This document shows positions 34,401 through 45,000 of a DNA stretch of 64,000 bases, piece after piece. A model generated the notes under the pieces. The model saw only the letters and a list, made by a program, of their open reading frames with translations, did not search any database and was not told where the DNA came from. The translations under genes and the position numbers were made by a program. This DNA is from Phymorhynchus buccinoides (taxonomy: Eukaryota; Mollusca; Gastropoda; Neogastropoda; Raphitomidae), in contig CM065693.1 in NCBI GenBank assembly GCA_017654935.2, forward strand, positions 20,065,591 through 20,129,590, given 5' to 3'. The first letter of the stretch is position 1; each line of letters opens with the position of its first letter.

Positions 34401-35905
34401 TCTGATGACGTAGCGTGTTAGGTACACGTTTCGGTCAACTCTTGCGTCTTTTCCTACGAACGGAAACAAATAATAGACGGTTTTTCGAAATCCCGGAATT
34501 TTCAGCGTTCACCCGGAATTTTAACAAATTTCCGGAATGGTAAACAGGTCTGGTACTGGCAGGGTATAGGGGCAAAGCCCCGTCATACTATTCAGGGGGG
34601 TGGGGGTGGAGCAACTTAAGAGAGAGATAACGAGACAGACAGACAGTTAATTTATAGACAGACAGTTTGAGTCTGATAAGCCTTGTAAAATTATTACATT
34701 GCCTTTGTAAACTTTCAAGATAGAACCAAGTTTAAAACGCCCCAAATCGCTTGTGGTCTTTTTGTTGTTGTTGAATTACAGTGTAAAACTGAAAGAGTAG
34801 CACCCATGATTGTACCGCCATATATTTCAGAGCGTCCTTCACAGGATTAATTTGTATTGGACAGTATTCTATTGAGTTCGCCGTAGCAAAATACGGCCAA
34901 AACCCTAAAGGTAACAGTTGGCAGCTCTGTTCTACATTGGCTTGCTGAATAGCAACGACAATCCAGAGACAACTTTTTTAAACAAGGCATTCTCTAACAA
35001 CGGTTAACTCTGTTCGCATCTAGTTTACTCAACATGGCTTGCAGACAAACAAGAAGACATAAGCCAGGGCTCTTAACGACAAAGTTCTTTTGAAACAAGC
35101 CAAAAGTCCCTGAAATTGAGTTGTGGTATCCCTTGTCAAGATTGTTGAATTGCAGTGTGATGTCACAACAAGATGGTATTTACAGTCAATATATATAGAG
35201 TTAAAACAAAATGTACACAAAAGAATTGCATTGCTCAACTTATATTCTCTAGATCTTGGCTTCACCCCATTCTGCACCTGAAAATAACAGTTCGCCAGAG
35301 CTTCATTCTCGATTATTGCTGAAATCTGTAAAAATCGCTCAAAACTGGGAGCCACAGCAAGAGTATGAAAGCCACCCCCAAGAAGTGTATCCAAGACCCA
35401 CCTTGAGTAGCTGTTTATCCTGCAGCTCCTTGTCCTCAGGTGTCAGCTTGATGCCCAGCTTGTCCACCAGCTTCAAGGCATCGGCCTTGCATGCCATGGC
35501 CGATTTGAAGATCTGACAACATGACACAATTCTAAACTGTTAGTTCGGGCTCTGGGTACTTCACCTGCAATCGACAATGTTACATTTTTGGAAAGAAATT
35601 TGTCTGTTTAGTGTCATCCATTTCTTTTGTCAGGTAGTACCGCATATCAGCGTAATACATATTCAGTGTTGCATCTATGATTTCAAAAAAGGGAGCGCCC
35701 TCAGGTGAAAAAAAGGAGCCCCAAGGGACCCCTGGGATAAAAAGAAGAGAATTAAACAAAACCCAGCAGTATGAATGTATTTTAGCACTTCATGTCTTTT
35801 TGCAGGAGGATAGACAGAATGAAGAATAACACAGCGACCACAGAAAGTAAAGAGCACATTCCCAGACAGCAACATTTAAACACAGAGACTGAGAGAGACA
35901 CAGAG

Positions 35906-35941
<36 letters not shown>

Positions 35942-36026
35942 AGTGAGAGTGAGAGTGAGTGAGTGAGTGAGTGAGTGAGTGAGTGAGTGAGTGAGTGAGT
36001 GAGTGAGTGAGTGAGTGAGTGAGTGA

Positions 36027-36093
<67 letters not shown>

Positions 36094-39000
36094 CGCGCGC
36101 GCGAGCGCGCATTGTGCTCAGGCCGGTCATCATCACTTTACAACTGCCGCACTCAAGATTCTTCGAGTTCAAGTTGTGACTTTCGCCGATTCAGTGATCG
36201 CGTAAAAACTCTCATCATCGATGTTTATCGCCCTCGCACTCTTCCTTGAAACACAACTTTTGGAAAGACTGTTTTTCGCGTCTTTCCAGTTAGTTGGGCA
36301 CGGCAATTTCAAGAAGTTCCAATCTCGGATCTGGTTGACATCGGTATCGCGAGTTCCGTTTCACTTCCTGACCCATTGCGTGTATTCTTAGTTGTACAAA
36401 CATCCTTCGTTGATAGGCCACGAAACACAAAATAAAACAAGTTTGCTTTGTTTTCTTTACTCACTGCGCCTTAGAGGCCCTACAACAGAACGAGAATCGC
36501 TGGCTGTGGTATTGAACTCAATAGTGTGCACGAAAACAAAAATGGCGGAGTGAAAATTTGTGTGATTGGACAAACCCAGGGTCATCGGCCAATCAGAAAC
36601 ATTGACAGAAAGGATGCTTGGTTCGACTCAATATCGAGAAGGCTATAGACACAGCAGCCGCGACTACGCACTCGTAAAGTAAAAGTGAGTTTGTTTATAT
36701 TTTTGTGCGCGAGTTGGGCCGTACTGTTTGCGATTTTATGCGTCCTAGGTGGAATAAATGCGGGAATCCCGCAAGACCGCGCTCTAGAATCAACACTGCA
36801 TATTCAATTCCCTTTCGTTTTAACACATGACAGGCGGCAAGTTCAGGCAGTGGGTAACTATTGGTGTAAGCTATTTTTTCTTTTTATTTAAGCATCTATA
36901 CATGACAGTGGGCGAGTTCAGGCACTGGGTCTGCCTACATTAGTTAACTTTTCATCTACGGCAAGCTCTGCTCATTTAAGTACTTAAACATGACACACTC
37001 CGTGCGAGTTCATGCACTGGACCCAGGGCCGGACCCAAGTTTTTAAGGGGTGAGGGCTAATTCATCGAAGGGCATGCTCCCCCGGAAAATGTTTAATCCG
37101 AGAAGCAAAATAATGCAATCTGGGCATGAAATAGAGGACTAATGCCATTACTGTTCATAACCCTATTGAAACATGTTTTGAATGATTAAGTACACATCAT
37201 GCTGCTTCCACACTGCTAGGTATAGCCCGCGAGGAAATTTAGCTGCCGCTTGGCGACATGAATTGTTTGTGTTTTTTGCCCCCCCCCCCCATATAGGTCC
37301 GGTCCTGGGAGCCGAACATGTGCTCACCTGGTAGATGGGCTTCAGGATGTAAGTGGTGAAGCCACGTTCGGAGCCAGACAAGCCGTCCTTGTTCCACTTC
37401 TTCTCCTTGGGGTTGTAGAAATGGTCTCCCCACAGCCGCTTCATCAGCTTCTCCTCGGGCATCTTAAACTTCTCCTCGTAGATCTTGGCAAAGTCCTTCA
37501 GGGTGAAGGCCCAGCCGTGCAGCCCAGAGCCGAAGCCCACTGTGCCGTCTTTGGGGTCCACCTGTTAAGTGCCGAACCCATAACCTGCTATAGTTCATTT
37601 TGCACTAGCACCGACCACAACCCAAACATTAAATAGTACACCACAGGCATCAGAACTGTCAGAGGATTGGCAAATTTCGCCGACCCTAAAACTTTTTTTT
37701 GGACGAATGGGAAAAAAAAGAAAGAAAGTAAGCGAGCAAACAGAAACATAAAACATCACAAGTGCAAAAGTATACACTGTTTTGTTTTATTACAATATAT
37801 AAATATATTCACACACATGGAGTGTGATGGACCGAACACAAGTTTTAAAAAAAAGAAGCCTAGTTATTGTAGTACCTACATACCTACCCTATTTTTCAAA
37901 CTGATGAAACCCCAAACAGACATAATTTTATTTTGGGGGGGGCCTGACCACGATGAAAACATGGCAGCCAACAATGCCCACTTCAATTTTTCACAAAATG
38001 CTTTTACAGGGGTGCTAGTGTGTGGCGGACTTACTTCAAAACCTCGAACTCGGATACAATGAAACAGCTGCAGTTGTTGAGGGTGGGGAGACTTTTTTAA
38101 CGTCAACTTCGAAAGAAAAATGTCGAAACCCACAATCAACAAAACTTCAAAACCACCCTAGCTTTGCAAAAATATTGCTAACGAAACTTGTAATGACACT
38201 CATCCAGGGAATTCATGCCCAATTTTTTTTAACTCCCAAAAAAAAGCTCCACAAACTTAGGGGAAAAAGGCTAGAGGAAGAAAAGTGTACCCACAGCGAT
38301 GTTTCCCATGGGCCCGTCTTCCTCGGCGTAGGTGCCGACAATGACGTTGACGTTCTCGATGCTGCGCTGGAAGGTCTGGTAGAGGTCCTCCATCTCCAGC
38401 TGCAGGGTCAGCAGGGCCAAGTCCATCTTGTTCATGAACAGCACCGGCCTGATGCGCTCCCCGATGGCCTGGCGCAACACCGTCTCCGTCTGCACGCACA
38501 CGCCTGCACACACAAAACCATTGCTGCTTTTTTTTTAAAGAGTAGGAACAAATGGAAGTCATCCCAACCAGCACTTTTGTCTTGCAAGCATCCCAATAAT
38601 TAGCACAGTTTTATTCAGCAAATTATCCTCTTCTCGACTTAGTCGTCACTAAAAGAAATTGCAGTATAACCAACCACCTTGCAATGGGGCTTTATACTGA
38701 AAATTATCTGCCCCGGTCTCGTGCCCTGAGATGCAAACGCCACCTACTTAAGATTATCGCCCTTGCCTGTCATGAAGTAGTAGTATATAGCCACAAAAAA
38801 AAGTATCTGCCCCTGACGTCGTTGCTAGGTGGCATGAGCAGTTCGGGTCCAAAATTATTGCCCTTTGTGTCAGCAAGAAGAAGTATCAGGCATCAGAATA
38901 GTCTGAAGTCCAGTCCTCTGGAAACCGCAGAAAATGGACATCAAGGCTCTAGACTGAAGAGGGACAACATTAAAATGAGTTACCAACGTCGCCAAAAAGG

Positions 39001-42000
39001 CTTAACATAGCGAGAAGTCACTTTAAAATGCCAGATAACAAAAAATTAACACTGACTAAAAGGGCATAACCTCTGACAAGAGAGGCCAATCCTATGTCAG
39101 AAATTCTTAATCCCCTGAAATTTGCAGATCCTCTGACAATTCTGATGCCTGAGTATTGTAGAGAATCTGGCCAGTCGGCTGAGTGGATGACTGAGGTTCG
39201 ACTAGTCTGTACAGCCCTTTTCTAGTTACAGAATGCCTATGTTCTAACAAACAACTGGGGAGCAAAACAACACTTCTTCAAGCACCCCTGTGAAATTTGA
39301 TAAATTGAATGGCTTCTGTTGTTTGCCAAAACGCTCTTAAATCAATAAATATTTCCATTTAGATTCTGACTTTGCTTCTACTCCTGATTTTGCTTCACAA
39401 AATAGTCATGTTCATGACTTTTCATAAAGCCCGCCTTTCAAGCTCTCTAAAGAATCAAGGATTTATTTTTAAAAAGAGAGGCAAGTTTGCAGGTGAAAGA
39501 CTAAGTTAGTCAAGTAACTCACACTGACACAGAAAAGAAAAATCTATCCAGCCATAACAATGATTCTCTAAACAAAAAGAATTGTAATCCTAAGCCGAGC
39601 TGACAGAAAGCAAAGGGAAAAGGCAGAGTCAAAGAGTGACAGATTAGAGGAAGTTACAAGCACAGAACTTCCAAAAAGGTGGAACTATTTGTATGAAAGA
39701 CGGGCTGCCTACCCTCTTGTTAGTTTCCAGGGACAAACTACTTAAAAACCAGGGACAGATACATATTTCCAGGGACAAACATTGCAATGTCATGCATGAG
39801 GGTCAGAACAAGCAATGAAACATTAACTTTTGATTATTTCGTGATCTAGCAAAAATTTTAGCGACTGGATTTTTGGGGAATTCTTCTTTGTCATTGAATA
39901 TTCAAAATCCATTAGAGTACAGTAACCATGTGTAACATGTCTGTAAGGAAAATGTCAACAGTATCTGTTGTTTGCGGTGTTCCCGAGTTCAATAGTAAGG
40001 TCAGCTAACAAGACAAGTGATTGCTCTAAAAAATATTGATTCTTCTCAGTTTCCAGGGACACCAGACAGAAAAATGGACTCCAGGGGCAGGGTGCCATTT
40101 TTGACTGTTTCTAGGGACAAATACCCCTTAGGGGGACGGTAGGCAGCCCTGCCCATGTCATTAAAACGCATTTAACCAGGGTCTGTTATACAATGACTTT
40201 TTCTTGTTAAGAGATAAGAATAGGCCCGTTACACATGCCACAAATGAATTCCCAGCATTGCAAAGAAAAATTTTCTATTCCCATGTAAGTTTGATGTAAA
40301 ATATAAGCTAAAAAAATACCTGGGATACCAGGGGGTCTTTCATAAAAATAGTTCCACCTTCTGGAAGTTCTGTGCTTGCAACATCCTCTAATCTGCCTCT
40401 TTGATTCTGCCTTTTTCCTTTGCTTACTATCATCTACTATCTTTTCAACTTATTGGCCCATTCTCCTGCCTTTAAAAAAAAAAAAAATCTTCCCAACAAC
40501 TTGTCCTTTGAGCTCCTCCAAAATCGGAATGTGTTGGCTGCACGCAGCAGGGAGACCAGTAAAAACTGAAAATGGACACATACATACTTTACCCATTATG
40601 GCCTTTTGGCTTGGGAACACAGAAGAAATGGTTAACAGACAACGACAAAACCCAAAATCTTCCAATCTCCACTGACCAGACACGCAGTCCACCACCACAA
40701 GGGCACCATCAGTGACACGCAGAGCGGCAGTCACTTCCGAGGAGAAGTCCACGTGACCGGGGGAGTCGATCAGGTTGATCAGGAAACCGGTCTCGTCCGG
40801 GTCATAGCTCTGCTTGATGTACTTCATGTCAGCCTTCTCCAGCTCGTAGTACAAAGAGATGGCCCTGGTTAATGGAATGGACAAAGACATGTCGGTTACA
40901 TTGGCGCTGGTAAAAAATTATCTCTCACTCCTGAAAAGACATGTTCAATGAATGTCTCCATTTCTGAGCAACATTATTTCCCAAAGCGGCGACCACATAT
41001 TTCCAAAATGTATACGAATGTGTATGCGTCATGGGGAGGGTGCGTGTGCTAATATTGCACGTGGTCTACTGTCACATCTGTCTGCCATCAATGCCGGCGG
41101 ACCATTACTGTCTGCCATCAATGCCGGCGGACCATTACTGTCTGCCATCGGACCATTACTGTCTGCCATCAATGCCAGTTGACAACCATTTCAAATTTTG
41201 TAAGACCTTTGCTCCGGATGACAAGAAGGCCATTCCTGATTACTTTTTCTACTACCTACTTTCCAGATTTCAGTAACCCACAGCTATAAACATACTATTT
41301 TCATTTATGTAAAAAAATATATTTTTTAAATGTCTTGTTTCAAAAAAGCAAACTGTTTTTCTTAAAGAGCTACTATAAAACCAGAAAACTTACTTCATAG
41401 TATGCAACAGTTTCACTGCCCTTACCAATTTGGGGGGGAGGAGGACTGCTGAAATAATAGTTTTGTTCCTAAATCAAATTCATAATGTGAACAATTTCTC
41501 TTCCGACAAATTAACACTAAGAAGAAATATAAAAGAGGGGATCCTGCATGTAATAGAGCAATGAATAATTGCAACAGCAACAAAGTGCTACTATCCCAAC
41601 ATACGTTGACTTGATGGTGATGCAGCGCTCTTGTTCGTCCTTGCGCGTGTCAGTGAAGCGCATCTCCCCGGCCTTCTGAGAGGCAATGATTCCAGCTTTG
41701 CAGACCAACGAGTCAGTCAAGGTGGATTTTCCGTGGTCTACATGAGCGATCACGGACATGTTTCGGATGTTCCTTTTGTTGTCCATGATCTTGCGGATCT
41801 GTTCTACCGTAAAGTTCACCTGCACACAAATAAATGAATGAATGAATGAATGATAAAGGTCGAAATAAAAACTGGTAGTCACATTCAGGGCTTTTTCTGT
41901 GATCGTGTTTACTGGTAATTATCAGTAAAATACTGATTGCAAAATCAAAATACTGAGAAAAAAAATTGACCTGTCAGTGTCAGTTTTGCTAGGACTGATT

Positions 42001-45000
42001 GTTTGTTTACAGTGTTATTTTCTGTTTAACAGAGGCTTTAAAATTGTTTTCACTGGTTTTTGTTTCCCTGGGACTGGTTTTGATACCGGTTGTGGGGGGA
42101 CATTGTCGCTCACTCGCTGATGGGACTGGTTTTCAAAATTCCTAGCGCGATCACCGTTTTTAATTTGGCCTGCAAGACAGGATCACAATAATACTTTTTT
42201 TTAATTAGCACTGTTGATCACTTTCTTTTTGGTTGGTTTATCTCATTATGCACTTGGTTAATGGCCCAACAACTTCAGCTTCTGAATCCAGTACACTAAC
42301 AGCAGTGAATTCTGGCATAATTATGATAAGAGCTGTATATCCACAAATGCTATATCTCGTAAGAAGCCCCAAACTAATGCTTCTTTTTGTACATTTTTGG
42401 ATGAAATCCAGATTAGGGGCCTAATCAGCATATGCTAACTTTCAACAAAGTTTGTGTGTTAGTTTGGTTTATGCGTTTGATTAATGGTAACTTAACTTTT
42501 TGTGATTGTTTAAAATGACCAAAAAACGTGTAACTCCTGGGTTCATCGATTAGGTTAATGGCTGTGAAACATCATATGATTGAGTTAACTTTGCACTGAG
42601 AGCCCATTTCGGGGACTGATAAAAAAAATTTATTATCAAAGAATGAATAGATTATCTAATTTTAAAATAAATGTACTTGTTTTACAAAATCTTGGAAAAC
42701 CTGAAAAACAAGGGTCTACTTCCAGCGAAAAACTGGAGCAGCATTCCTGCTGACGGGGGAGGGAGGCAATGCCCCCTTACACTAAAGATGAACACATTGG
42801 CTATGGGTACGGCGTAGTTGCAACACTCAGACCATGTTCAGGGATAGTAACTATTCCTAGTCGAAATCTTGGTAAGGAACAGGGTTAGGGTTAGTAGTTT
42901 TTGAAGACTTTTGCGCACAATTTTTACGTCCCATGATTGAGCCCTGTGCCCGTAGAATGTGAAATACGGGCCTGTACCCCTAGCCTCTGCCAAAGATTAA
43001 AGTAAAATGCTCAGGCATGGGAATTAGAGAAGACAAAAAAGACTGAAAATTGGGGTCTGGAAGCAGGCATAGAAACAAGGAATAAATAAAAACTGAAAAC
43101 CGTGTTTGAATACAGCCCCCAGAAAATGAAGCTTCTTCTGTTATCTAAGCCTTAAAAACAGTATTAGAGATAAGACTGATATATTTAGTTCATTTTGACT
43201 TCATTTATAACCAATAACTTAAGTTTTACTCATTGGGCTTCTTTTTTTTTTTTTTATCTCATAAATGTCCTCTTGGAATGGACCATCAAAAAAGCTGAAA
43301 CTTGCACAAAAAAAAGACAAGAGGACCGTCCAAAAAGCTGAAATCAGCCAAAAGACTGACAATTCCCATGCCTGAATGCTATTTTGAAGGGATTTGATAG
43401 GCTCTCCTTGAAGAATAAAAAACTGGTACAAAGCTAAAGCATGGCTTGGGCAGGGATAAGGGTTGCAGGGACATGGGAAGCTAAATAAAGGTGCCAGTCT
43501 GGCCGGTTGTCTAGCTGTCTACCCACCAAAGCTCTCTCTCTTTCTCCTTTTCTTTTGTTTTCTCTCTCTTCGACTTCTTCGCCCTTTTCAGTTGAAATAA
43601 TGGTCAGAACTGACTTTGTCAACTATATTGGAAGAAGAAGAAAGGTTGCTCCTCAATTTGTGAAAAACTTCAGGCAGAGGCCACTGTACAAAACCTGTTT
43701 TCAGGCACATAGCCTGAAGAGAAACACACAAATTCCACACATGTATATGCATAGCTGCCAACCTTTGAGAAACAAAATAAGGAAAGCGGGGTTCAGGAGG
43801 CTGCGCCCCCTGAAGCTGAAGCATTTTTTATACTTTTATAAGCAAACTCGTCATCTCCTGAGAAGATAACATAGTTTTAAAAAACAAGCTAAATCAGGGT
43901 TCGTGGGGACTTGGAAGAGTGCCAAAAAAGGACCTTTAAAGGACCAGCAAAAATGTTTAAAGGGCGCAGAGCCAGACGCTGACAAGTGACATCTTCAGTC
44001 AGGAAGGGTCTAATTGAACTAATGCGACGGATTTCAAGAAAGCAGGCTTGACAGATTTTGGTAATGTGTTGTTTCAAAGATAGCTCAGAGTCAATATGAA
44101 GGCCGAGATCACGAACGTAATTTCGGTGGAACAAAGCTCTATAGTGGGTGGGAGATTTTGAGCATGATTATGTTGAGCAAACTGGATAGCCTCTTAGTTT
44201 TATCATCATTCAACTTAAGCTTGTTGGTTGACATCCAATGTTTGATGTCAGAAACACAGTCTTCAAGTGTTTGGACAAGTTGGTGGTAGTTTCCATGTAT
44301 GTCAGAATGTTCGAGCTGGGTGTCGTCGGCGAAAATTTCGTGCTGAACAGAATGTCTATTAATTATCTTGGACAATGGTGTTGTATACATGATAAAAAGT
44401 ACAGGCCCAAGTACTGATCTCGGAGGAACGCCAAAGTCAAGAGACATTTTAGATGACTGCACATTTTCAATGAGAACAAATTGCTTTCTATTGGAGAGAT
44501 ATGATTTAAACCAATTTAGTACGGTGCCGCAAATGCCAAAGTCAGTTGTCAAGCGTGTCAGTAGAATATCATGGTCTATCGTGTCAAATGCTGCTGATAA
44601 ATCAAGAAAAAAAAGAACAGACATTTTGTCGTCGTCAAGGTAAGTCAAAATGTTATTTAAAATACTAATAAAAACTGTTTCAGTACTGTGTCCAGCACGG
44701 TAAGCAGATTGATGGGGACTGAGAAGATTGTTCGTAACAAGGTGCTGAAACAGCTGATAAAAAACTACTTTCTCTAAAAATTTTGACAGGAAGGGAAGGT
44801 TAAAAATTGGCCGATAATTTTTTAATTCATCTGAATTCAGAGTAAATTTTTTCAAGAGAGGTTTCACAATTGTGTCTTTAAAATCATCAGGGACTGTACC
44901 ACTTGACAAAGAACGGTTGAAAATATTTGTTATGACTGGTAACAAGGTATCAATGTTTTCATAAAGGAGGGATGTAGGGAAAGGGTCAAGTTCACAAGTT

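Noticed and set aside
36625..36650. tRNA B-box-like GGTTCGACTC
   Set aside because: No A box at a suitable distance and no cloverleaf; no tRNA gene seen in the window.
36685..36891. Short frame with a signal-peptide-like N-terminus
   Set aside because: 68 residues, no homology recognised, within an eEF2 intron; hydrophobic start is likely chance.
37163..37327. Read-through of eEF2 exon 5 into the intron
   Set aside because: Frame remains open after the CAG|GTGAGC donor, but sequence loses all eEF2 similarity and the phase with exon 6 requires splicing at 37328.
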